Positions 1 to 5,305 of a DNA stretch of 9,189 bases are shown in pieces; the first letter of the stretch is position 1, and each line of letters begins with the position of its first letter. The notes beneath the pieces were generated by a model. The model was not told the origin of the DNA and did not search any database. It worked only from the letters and a program-made list of their open reading frames with translations. Position numbers and translations under genes: made by a program. Source of the DNA: an uncultured Bacilli bacterium (GTDB lineage: Bacteria; Bacillota_I; Bacilli_A; RF39; UBA660); the NCBI GenBank assembly GCA_944363895.1, contig CALVVP010000070.1, positions 1 through 9,189 of the forward strand. The letters are read 5' to 3'.

Positions 1-95
1 GGTCCACCGTATTGAGCCATCATACTTTTAGCAAGTTTTAAATCTTTTTTAGTAATATTAATTGGATATTCTAATTTTTTTACATATTTCCACAT
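1..95 (-). CDS. cotJC: CotJC spore coat protein (manganese-catalase-like), N-terminal fragment
   Basis: Reading the minus strand from the ATG at 95-93 gives 31 codons that run off the window edge, beginning MWKYVKKLEYPI and ending with SMMAQYGGP. This is the characteristic CotJC start (MW-Y-KKL-YP, then a conserved AxxxxxQYGG segment). CotJC proteins are diiron/dimanganese catalase-like proteins found in the spore coat and are normally encoded directly after cotJB, as here. A near-perfect Shine-Dalgarno AAGGAGGAT (102-110) precedes the start, and its first bases overlap the cotJB stop codon, so the two genes are tightly coupled. The catalytic metal ligands lie outside the window and cannot be checked. 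Family assignment is confident despite the short fragment. Confidence 0.88.
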   Translation of the reverse strand, partial: MWKYVKKLEYPINITKKDLKLAKSMMAQYGG

Positions 96-108
96 GTTTT
101 AATCCTCC

Positions 109-531
109 TTAATTTTCCCATGGCCAAGGGCGATTATCCCACATCCATGGCATGTTATTTAATGCATCGCTATTTAATAAAATTGGTCCAAACCTATCTT
201 GATAGAGTTTTAATAATTCTTCATTTTCTAAACGATATTTGTTATATAGTTCGATAGCTCTTCGGTCATCAGGATTGACATCTAAGTATAGACTAAGATC
301 GATCATAGCAAATTCTAAGGCATCTAAATCAGTAAGCATTTTAGCTTGGTTATTCATCGGTTTAATTTCATATGGTTTCTCGTCTTTATATGGTTGATAA
401 AGATTTTTAAACATATTTCCTCTAATTAAACCTTGATAAGGATTATATAAATTATCATTTTGATAATTCATATTTCTTAAATTTTCTCCTTCAAAATTGA
501 TATTTTGTGGATAGTTATAGTAATTATACAT
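109..531 (-). CDS. cotJB: CotJB spore coat protein with a CotJA-like N-terminal region (apparent fusion)
   Basis: A 140-residue protein. Residues about 63-140 are a full CotJB domain: LDALEFAMIDLSLYLD (69-84), then NPDDRRAIELYNKY (86-99), a charged helix, and the Trp-rich tail PWMWDNRPWPW (128-138). CotJB alone is usually about 85-90 residues. The extra N-terminal part is Tyr/Asn-rich and contains YNPYQGLIRGNMFKNLYQPYK (29-49), which resembles the short CotJA family (P-EAL-RGT-F--L--PY). No separate cotJA precedes it; upstream lies a tRNA on the other strand. CotJ proteins are coat or inner-coat components made in the mother cell, and the three cotJ genes are typically an operon. The start has a strong SD (AGGAGG at 537-542) spaced 5 nt from the ATG. 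The CotJB call is secure; the fusion rests on motif similarity by eye. Confidence 0.9.
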   Translation of the reverse strand: MYNYYNYPQNINFEGENLRNMNYQNDNLYNPYQGLIRGNMFKNLYQPYKDEKPYEIKPMNNQAKMLTDLDALEFAMIDLSLYLDVNPDDRRAIELYNKYRLENEELLKLYQDRFGPILLNSDALNNMPWMWDNRPWPWEN

Positions 532-578
532 GTTTTCCTCCTTTATAATTCATTTTTATATTATGTTTTTTTAGGCAA

Positions 579-606
579 TATGTATGGGTAAATAGACTAT
601 ATTTTA
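579..606 (-). promoter_or_regulatory. Possible sigma-E-type sporulation promoter for the cotJ operon
   Basis: On the minus strand the sequence CATACATA (586-579) matches the sigma-E -10 consensus CATACAnT closely. An ATA-containing AT-rich element (TAAAATA, 606-600) lies 13 nt upstream, near the position expected of a sigma-E -35. Initiation would fall near 572, about 40 nt before the cotJB start codon. cotJ of Bacillus subtilis is known to be sigma-E dependent. The -35 half is weak in an AT-rich background, so this remains a proposal. Confidence 0.4.
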
Positions 607-625
607 ATAAAATAGATAAAAATAC

Positions 626-654
626 TTGCAAAAGTAGATGAAATTTGTTAGAAT
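626..654 (+). promoter_or_regulatory. Sigma-A-type promoter for tRNA-His
   Basis: TTGCAA (626-631) and TAGAAT (649-654) are separated by exactly 17 nt, each one mismatch from the housekeeping consensus. Initiation near 661 would give a leader of about 24 nt before the tRNA. That leader contains a 6-bp inverted repeat (TCAACT 663-668 with AGTTGA 674-679) followed by five T residues. Confidence 0.7.
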
Positions 655-684
655 TGTATATGTCAACTTGGTTAGTTGATTTTT

Positions 685-761
685 GGCACAATTGGTGAAG
701 GGGTTAACACGGCGGATTGTGGTTCCGTTATGCAAGGGTTCGAATCCCTTATTGTGCCCCA
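685..761 (+). tRNA. tRNA-His (anticodon GTG), CCA encoded
   Basis: The sequence folds as a full cloverleaf. The acceptor stem is GCACAAT (686-692) with ATTGTGC (751-757), and the D stem GTG/CAC (695-697/708-710). The anticodon stem GCGGA (712-716) pairs with TCCGT (724-728) around the loop TTGTGGT, giving anticodon GTG at 719-721. The T arm is AAGGG (734-738), TTCGAAT, CCCTT (746-750). The extra G at 685 opposite discriminator C758 is the G-1:C73 pair that identifies histidine tRNAs and is recognised by histidyl-tRNA synthetase; here it is genome encoded. CCA is encoded at 759-761. It appears to be a single tRNA unit with its own promoter and terminator. Confidence 0.97.
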
Positions 762-773
762 GATTGTAAAAAA

Positions 774-790
774 AGTCGAACCATTCGACT
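774..790 (+). repeat. Perfect 7-bp inverted repeat just after tRNA-His
   Basis: AGTCGAA (774-780), loop CCA, TTCGACT (784-790). It forms a stable small hairpin preceded by a run of seven A and not followed by a T-run, so on the plus strand it is not a classical terminator. On the minus strand the A-run becomes a U-run after the hairpin, so it could end transcription entering from the right. Its right arm (TCGACT) can also pair with AGTCGA at 817-822 inside the following terminator. Confidence 0.6.
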
Positions 791-797
791 GCAATAT

Positions 798-834
798 AAA
801 TCGATTCAGATATTTGAGTCGATTTTTTATTTTT
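798..834 (+). terminator. Rho-independent terminator of the tRNA-His unit
   Basis: The stem AAATCGATTCA (798-808) pairs with TGAGTCGATTT (815-825) over 11 bp with one G-T pair and a 6-nt loop, followed by TTTATTTTT (826-834). This is a typical intrinsic terminator and separates the tRNA from the restriction-modification operon. Confidence 0.8.
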
Positions 835-852
835 ATGTGGAATTCCACATAA
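833..852. promoter_or_regulatory. 20-bp perfect palindrome upstream of the dpnM promoter (possible operator)
   Basis: TTATGTGGAATTCCACATAA is identical to its own reverse complement with no spacer. It lies 27 bp upstream of the proposed -35 of the methylase operon and directly after the T-tract of the tRNA terminator. A loopless palindrome of this length suggests a dimeric protein binding site rather than an RNA hairpin. No regulator gene of the restriction controller (C-protein) type is in the window, so the binding partner is unknown. Confidence 0.5.
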
Positions 853-879
853 TTATATATAACAAAGGATATGAATATT

Positions 880-909
880 TTCACTAATTATTTAAATTAA
901 TGTTATAAT
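880..909 (+). promoter_or_regulatory. Promoter of the dpn operon with extended -10
   Basis: TGTTATAAT (901-909) is a perfect extended -10. A weaker -35, TTCACT (880-885), lies 18 nt upstream of the TATAAT hexamer. Initiation near 916 gives a short leader before the methylase start at 939. The same TGTTATAAT sequence occurs before the NERD-domain gene at 4171-4179. Confidence 0.65.
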
Positions 910-938
910 AAATATGTTGAGGGATTTATGGTGATAGT

Positions 939-1793
939 ATGTTAAAAGGAAAACCATTTGTAAAATGGGCTGGTGGAAAAAGACAAATAATGGCTAAATT
1001 AAAAAAATATATTCCAGATGAATTTAATGTTTATTACGAACCTTTTGTAGGTGGTGGTGCTTTATTGTTTGAACTATCTCCTAAAAATGCTGTAATAAAT
1101 GATCTTAATAAAGAATTAATGAATGTTTATGAATGTATTAAGGATGAAAATAAATATACAAAAATGTGTCATGAATTAAATCATTATGAGACAAATCATT
1201 CTAAAGAATTCTATTTTGAAATAAGAAACAAAGATAGAGATAAAAATAAATTTAATAAAATGGCAGATTATAAAAGAGCTGCAAGAACAATTTATTTAAA
1301 TAAAGCTTGTTTTAATGGACTTTATAGAGTTAATAGTAAAAATGAATTTAATGTGCCTTTTAATAATAAAAAAAAGGTAAATACTTATGATGCTCAAAAT
1401 TTAGGCATAATCCATTCTTATTTAAATTTTAATAATGTAAAAATATTAAGCTGTGATTTTGAAGAAGCTGTAAAAGATGCTAAAAAAGGAGATTTTGTTT
1501 ATTTTGATCCCCCTTATGATTCAGATGCAATAATATTTAATAGTTACACAGAAGATGGTTTTGGAAAGGAAGAACAAATTCGTCTTTCTAAAGTTTATCG
1601 AGAGTTAGATAAAAAAGGATGTTATGTAATGCTTTCAAATCATAATACTAAATTAATAAACGAACTTTATAAAGATTATAATATAAACATCATAGAAGCA
1701 AAAAGAAACATAAATTCTGACGGAAAAAAAAGAGGAAATGTTGAAGAATTAATTATAACAAATTATGAAAATAAAAAAGATTTTTTTGATTAA
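939..1793 (+). CDS. dpnM: Dam-family adenine-N6 DNA methyltransferase, DpnM type (GATC)
   Basis: This protein transfers a methyl group from S-adenosylmethionine to the adenine of GATC, protecting host DNA from the endonuclease encoded two genes downstream. The 284-residue length equals that of pneumococcal DpnM. Alpha-class motif order is visible: motif X FVKWAGGKRQ (7-16), AdoMet-binding EPFVGGGA (34-41), the Dam-family ACFNGLYRVN (123-132), and catalytic DPPY (190-193). The chosen ATG has GGTGAT (930-935) just upstream. It is first in an operon with an 18-nt gap to the second methylase. GATC specificity is inferred from family resemblance and from the DpnII-type partner. Confidence 0.95.
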   Translation: MLKGKPFVKWAGGKRQIMAKLKKYIPDEFNVYYEPFVGGGALLFELSPKNAVINDLNKELMNVYECIKDENKYTKMCHELNHYETNHSKEFYFEIRNKDRDKNKFNKMADYKRAARTIYLNKACFNGLYRVNSKNEFNVPFNNKKKVNTYDAQNLGIIHSYLNFNNVKILSCDFEEAVKDAKKGDFVYFDPPYDSDAIIFNSYTEDGFGKEEQIRLSKVYRELDKKGCYVMLSNHNTKLINELYKDYNINIIEAKRNINSDGKKRGNVEELIITNYENKKDFFD

Positions 1794-1811
1794 TTATTTG
1801 GAGGCGGTATT

Positions 1812-2594
1812 ATGAATAGGTTAAAATATTATTATGAAGAAGATGGTTTTAAACTTATTCATGGTGATTCGTTTGAAATGCTAAAGCAAATTAAATCGCA
1901 AAGTATTGATATGATATTTGCCGATCCACCATATTTTTTGTCTGGTGATGGAATTACATGTCACTCTGGCAAAATGGTAAGTGTTAAAAAAGGTCAATGG
2001 GATGAAAAAATAGATATAAAGGCTAAACACTTATTTAATCGAAAATGGATAAAATTATGTAAGAGAGTTTTAAAAGATGATGGTACCATTTGGATAAGTG
2101 GAACTATGCATAATATTTATTCAATTGGGATGGCTTTAGAAGAAGAGGGATTTAAAATAATCAATAATATTACTTGGAAGAAATTAAATCCACCTCCTAA
2201 TATTAGTTGTAAAGCGTTTACTCATTCAACAGAAACAATTTTATGGGCCAAAAAGGATTTAAAGAATGTAAAATATAAATTTAATTATGACATTATGAAA
2301 AAGCTAAATGGTGGCAAGCAAATGAAAGATGTCTGGGAAACATCTTTAACTAAGCTAAAAGAGAAAAAATATGGTAAACATCCAACGCAAAAGCCTATTG
2401 AATTATTGGAAAGGATAATTTTGGCTTCCACTGATGAAACAGATTTAATACTTGATCCTTTTAATGGAAGTGGCACTACAGGGATTGTTGCTAGTAAATT
2501 AAATCGAAAATATATAGGAATTGAGAAAGAGAAAACATATTTAGATTTGACAATTAAAAGAAAGGTGAATGATACTAATGAAAAGAGATTTTGA
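1812..2594 (+). CDS. dpnA: DpnA-type adenine-specific DNA methyltransferase (beta class)
   Basis: This is the second methylase of a DpnII-type system. In Streptococcus pneumoniae, DpnA methylates GATC including on single-stranded DNA, which protects incoming transforming DNA. The motif order is that of the beta class: catalytic ADPPY near the N terminus (37-41), then HPTQKP (190-195), and the AdoMet-binding DPFNGSGTTG near the C terminus (215-224). That order is opposite to DpnM, so the two methylases are not recent duplicates. At 260 residues it is close to the family length. The SD GGAGGCGG (1800-1807) is strong. Its 3' end overlaps the endonuclease gene by 17 nt, which suggests translational coupling. 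The single-strand activity is family knowledge and is not visible in the sequence. Confidence 0.93.
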   Translation: MNRLKYYYEEDGFKLIHGDSFEMLKQIKSQSIDMIFADPPYFLSGDGITCHSGKMVSVKKGQWDEKIDIKAKHLFNRKWIKLCKRVLKDDGTIWISGTMHNIYSIGMALEEEGFKIINNITWKKLNPPPNISCKAFTHSTETILWAKKDLKNVKYKFNYDIMKKLNGGKQMKDVWETSLTKLKEKKYGKHPTQKPIELLERIILASTDETDLILDPFNGSGTTGIVASKLNRKYIGIEKEKTYLDLTIKRKVNDTNEKRF

Positions 2595-3471
2595 TGACAT
2601 GTTAAAATCGTTAAAGAAAACTATAACGCCATCAGATTTTTTTGTAGATTACTATAAAGTATATGTAAATATTAAGGATTACGAATTACATTTAAATATT
2701 TTAAATACATTAATAGGAAAAGATGATATTGAAAAAGAATTTGTCGATATAGTTAATCAATATCCTGAAGTAATGAAGTCAATACCAATACTATTGGCAA
2801 CTCATGAGCACAAATTTAAAATTATAAATGTTCCTACAGTAAAATTATTAGAAAACATTAGTAATAAAGAGTTTGAAATATTTGAAGAAAAATATATATG
2901 TTATGATTTTGAAAAAATTAATCATCCTATTGAAGATTATGCTACATTCTTAAGATTAAGTGGCTTGTTAACTTTATTAAAAGACAAAAAAATTAAGAAT
3001 TTAGTTGATTATGCTATTGGTATTGAAGTTGGATTAGATTCAAATAGCAGAAAAAATCGTAGTGGACAGATAATGGAGGATATTGTCGAAGAATTTCTTA
3101 AAATGTCGCATATAGATTATAAAAAACAAATGAAATATGAAGACATTGATAAATTATATGGGACTAATTTTTGCCTGATAGGTAAAGCTACAAAAAAATT
3201 TGATTTTGTCTATAGAAGCAAAGAAACAAATGATCTTATTGTTATGGAAGTAAATTATTATGGTACTCAAGGTTCTAAACCAAACGAAACAGTAAAGAGT
3301 TATATTGAACTTAATAATCAAATAAAGCAGTTCAATGGCGTTAAATTTGTTTGGATAACTGATGGAAATGGTTGGAATAGTTCAAAACGTAACTTAGAAG
3401 ATGCTTATGATAATATCGAACATCTATATACTTTATATGATTTAGAAAATAAAATTTTAGAAAAATTATAG
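2578..3471 (+). CDS. dpnB: DpnII-type type II restriction endonuclease (GATC)
   Basis: The product is predicted to cut unmethylated GATC. Conserved blocks of the DpnII family are visible (297-residue numbering): NLVDYAIGIEVGLDSNSRKNRSG (141-163), KFDFVYR (207-213) with D209, EVNYYGTQGSK (224-234), and FVWITDGNGW (257-266). D209 with E224-x-N226 fits the PD-(D/E)xK nuclease core with Asn in place of Lys, as in this family. I prefer the ATG at 2578 over the in-frame ATG at 2569. The SD AAGGTG (2562-2567) lies 10 nt from 2578 but only 1 nt from 2569, and family members begin with a short stretch before the (N/D)FD-like segment. The longer reading would be 300 residues. Placing the nuclease last, behind both methylases, is the classical order that protects a new host. 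Confidence 0.93.
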   Translation: MKRDFDDMLKSLKKTITPSDFFVDYYKVYVNIKDYELHLNILNTLIGKDDIEKEFVDIVNQYPEVMKSIPILLATHEHKFKIINVPTVKLLENISNKEFEIFEEKYICYDFEKINHPIEDYATFLRLSGLLTLLKDKKIKNLVDYAIGIEVGLDSNSRKNRSGQIMEDIVEEFLKMSHIDYKKQMKYEDIDKLYGTNFCLIGKATKKFDFVYRSKETNDLIVMEVNYYGTQGSKPNETVKSYIELNNQIKQFNGVKFVWITDGNGWNSSKRNLEDAYDNIEHLYTLYDLENKILEKL

Positions 3472-3490
3472 TATTTACTTGTATTAATTA

Positions 3491-3517
3491 TTGAAAAATT
3501 ACCAATTTTTTCAATTT
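3491..3517 (+). terminator. Weak AT-only hairpin after the dpn operon, possible terminator
   Basis: TTGAAAAATT (3491-3500) pairs with AATTTTTTCAA (3504-3514), with one bulged T and a 3-nt ACC loop, followed by TTT. The stem has almost no GC pairs, so termination would be inefficient. It is the only candidate between the endonuclease and the next gene. Confidence 0.3.
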
Positions 3518-3544
3518 GACCAATTTAAAAAAATATGATAACAT
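3516..3544 (+). promoter_or_regulatory. Possible promoter for the lysozyme-like gene
   Basis: TTGACC (3516-3521) and TAACAT (3539-3544) have the ideal 17-nt spacing. The -35 is nearly consensus and the -10 has four of six matches. Initiation would fall near 3551, about 30 nt before the proposed TTG start. The AT-rich context lowers certainty. Confidence 0.45.
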
Positions 3545-3582
3545 TATATATGTTTTCCCAATTTTTTAAAGAGGTGAATTTT

Positions 3583-4140
3583 TTGAAAACAAAGCTGTGT
3601 GTTTTATTAGGAATATTATTTGTATGTACATTAATATTCATTCCTAATGATAAAACAACGGAATTAGAGCCTACTACTTTATTAGCGGAAGCACCTGTTG
3701 TGGAAGAAACTTTAGAAGAACCGATTGTATTTGATGGTTTAACTTTAGAGGAATTAATAACTAAAATTAATAAATCTTTAACTTCTGATTTAGAAAATAA
3801 AGGTGAATTATTTGTTACATATTCATTAGAAAAAGGTGTTGATCCATATTTAGCTGTTGCCATATCATTGCATGAAACAGGATGTAAATGGGGATGCAGT
3901 CGTTTGGTAAAACAATGTAATAATGTTGGTGGACAGGTAGGTAGTCCTTCTTGTAATGGTGGGACTTATCGTTCTTATGAAACTTTAGATGAAGGTATTA
4001 AAGGATTTATTGATAATTTAGCGCGTAATTATATCAATATGGGTTTAACTACGCCCGAAGAAATGAATCCGAAATATGCTGCTGATAAAGGTTGGGCAAG
4101 TAAAGTAAATAAATATATTGAAGAAATAAAAGCAAAATAA
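3583..4140 (+). CDS. Membrane-anchored or secreted glucosaminidase/lysozyme-like peptidoglycan hydrolase
   Basis: A 185-residue protein starting at TTG (3583). This start is chosen because GAGGTG (3571-3576) sits 6 nt upstream and a clean signal sequence follows: K-T-K, then the hydrophobic segment LCVLLGILFVCTLIFIP (5-21). The upstream in-frame ATG at 3535 has no SD and would put 16 unlikely residues before the signal. An acidic, Pro-containing linker follows (24-50), then a small lysozyme-fold domain (about 75-185). Its key segment AISLHETGCKWGCS (93-106) has a likely catalytic Glu98, followed by CNNVGG (112-117), CNGGTYRSY (124-132), GIKGFIDNLARNYI (138-151) and PKYAADKGWASKVNKYI (163-179). 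This pattern resembles GH73-like N-acetylglucosaminidases that cut the wall glycan. Four extracytoplasmic Cys (101, 105, 112, 124) may form disulfides. Exact bond specificity is unknown. Confidence 0.75.
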   Translation: MKTKLCVLLGILFVCTLIFIPNDKTTELEPTTLLAEAPVVEETLEEPIVFDGLTLEELITKINKSLTSDLENKGELFVTYSLEKGVDPYLAVAISLHETGCKWGCSRLVKQCNNVGGQVGSPSCNGGTYRSYETLDEGIKGFIDNLARNYINMGLTTPEEMNPKYAADKGWASKVNKYIEEIKAK

Positions 4141-4169
4141 TTGTTAACATTTGTTAGCAATTATTTTTT
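4139..4169 (+). terminator. Rho-independent terminator of the lysozyme-like gene
   Basis: AATTGTTAAC (4139-4148) pairs with GTTAGCAATT (4153-4162) over 10 bp with one G-T pair and a 4-nt loop, followed by ATTTTTT. The left arm starts within the TAA stop codon. The right arm also contains the -35 of the next promoter. Confidence 0.8.
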
Positions 4170-4179
4170 ATGTTATAAT
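4151..4179 (+). promoter_or_regulatory. Promoter of the NERD-domain gene, overlapping the preceding terminator
   Basis: TTGTTA (4151-4156), a 17-nt spacer and a perfect TATAAT (4174-4179), with the extended -10 dinucleotide TG at 4171-4172. The -35 lies in the loop and right arm of the terminator hairpin. Initiation near 4186 leaves a leader of about 37 nt. Confidence 0.7.
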
Positions 4180-4222
4180 GTAAATTAGGGTAGTAAAAAT
4201 TTATGTAAAAGGGGTAAGTCTT

Positions 4223-5254
4223 ATGGCTAGAAGATATAAAAAATATGACGATGGTAGTGAGGAATTAATAGGATTATTTATTATGGCTATGATTGGAATG
4301 ATTTATTCATTCCTAAAACAATATTGGTGGATAATATTAATCGTCGTTATTCTAATTGTTATTTATTTACTTGTTCGTTTAATTATCGATTTAGATTTAA
4401 AAGGAACATTAAAAGAACCGAAGGTATATTTTGATGGTGATAGTAATAAACGCTATTTAGAAAAATTGCAATTAGATAAAGAACTCAATAATACCAAAAT
4501 TATTAAATTAAAAAGAGGAATGATCGGTGAGCAACGATTATTATATAATTTGTTAAATACTAATATTCCAATGTATATCATGCATGATTTACAACTATCA
4601 TGTGATGGTTTAAAATCACAGATTGATTTTATTATTGTGACTAAAAGAAGTGTTTATTTATTAGAATCAAAAAATTTGTATGGTAATCTGGATATTGAAA
4701 ATGATGGAACTTTAACAAGAAGAATCGGTAAATATAAAAAAGGAATTAAAAATCCGCTTACTCAATCTAAACAACACGAAAATGTTATCGATAAAATTTT
4801 AAAAAAAGAAAAAATTAAAATAAAATATGATTCTTTAGTTGTTTTAACTAATGATGATGCTTATATAAATTTTAAGAAAAATGCTGTCAATTATCGGGAA
4901 AAAATTATCAGAAATGACAAATTAATAGAATTTATAACTAAAAAAGAAGGAAAGAAGCATCGTCTTCGTAACGAACAACAAGTGAAAAATATTTGTGATA
5001 CATTTTTAAAATATAATGATATAAATTTAGAAAATAACGAAGAATTAAAAAAAGAGTTGCGCGAATGGCGACGTGTAAAAGCACTTATTGAGGGGGTTCA
5101 AGCATATATAATTTTTAATGATTTAACATTAGATGAATTAGTTTTAAAACAACCAACAACATTAGAACAGTTAAAGCAAATAAATGGTATTGGTGACTTT
5201 AAAGTTCAAAAATATGGTAATGAAATAATTGAAATTATAATAAAATATCGCTAA
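4223..5254 (+). CDS. Membrane-anchored NERD-domain (nuclease-related) protein with C-terminal HRDC domain
   Basis: A 343-residue protein with three parts. Two hydrophobic segments (about 14-30 and 34-55) would anchor it in the membrane. A NERD domain follows (about 98-215) with GMIGEQRLLYNLL (99-111), QIDFIIVT (133-140) and VYLLESKN (144-151). Glu103, Asp135 and Glu148-x-Lys150 fit the PD-(D/E)xK-like nuclease core. The C terminus (about 280-343) resembles an HRDC helical domain (LREWRRVKALIEGVQAYIIF, then LDEL, then INGIGDFKVQKYG), which binds nucleic acid in RecQ-type helicases. NERD proteins are thought to process or bind DNA, but the function of this combination is not established. It has its own promoter and an SD AAAAGGGG (4207-4214), and a hairpin follows. 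The neighbouring restriction system may be coincidental. Confidence 0.82.
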   Translation: MARRYKKYDDGSEELIGLFIMAMIGMIYSFLKQYWWIILIVVILIVIYLLVRLIIDLDLKGTLKEPKVYFDGDSNKRYLEKLQLDKELNNTKIIKLKRGMIGEQRLLYNLLNTNIPMYIMHDLQLSCDGLKSQIDFIIVTKRSVYLLESKNLYGNLDIENDGTLTRRIGKYKKGIKNPLTQSKQHENVIDKILKKEKIKIKYDSLVVLTNDDAYINFKKNAVNYREKIIRNDKLIEFITKKEGKKHRLRNEQQVKNICDTFLKYNDINLENNEELKKELREWRRVKALIEGVQAYIIFNDLTLDELVLKQPTTLEQLKQINGIGDFKVQKYGNEIIEIIIKYR

Positions 5255-5282
5255 ATCCTATGAAATTATAGGATTTTATTAT
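5253..5282 (+). terminator. Intrinsic terminator after the NERD-HRDC gene
   Basis: AAATCCTAT (5253-5261) pairs perfectly with ATAGGATTT (5268-5276) around a 6-nt loop and is followed by TATTAT, a short interrupted T-tract. The stem overlaps the stop codon. The tail is imperfect, so some read-through into the SDR gene is possible. No convincing promoter is visible between this hairpin and 5306: a TATAAT at 5282-5287 lacks a -35. Confidence 0.65.
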
Positions 5283-5305
5283 ATAATTAAAAGCGAGGTG
5301 GATGG

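Noticed and set aside
734..761. Attachment site at the tRNA 3' end for an integrated element
   Set aside because: No repeat of the tRNA 3' end was found downstream of the restriction operon and no integrase or transposase is in the window.
672..884. 70-codon minus-strand reading frame
   Set aside because: It runs antisense through tRNA-His, its terminator and the palindrome, has no ribosome binding site, and resembles the translated tRNA-region artefacts seen in databases.
2285..2476. 63-codon minus-strand reading frame
   Set aside because: It lies entirely inside dpnA on the opposite strand and has no independent coding signals.
3525..3863. 112-codon minus-strand reading frame
   Set aside because: Antisense to the wall hydrolase gene, with Ser/Asn/Val-rich low-information sequence and no supporting SD or family motif.
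5282..5287. TATAAT before the SDR gene as a promoter
   Set aside because: No -35 lies at 16-18 nt, and a transcript would start almost at the ribosome binding site.
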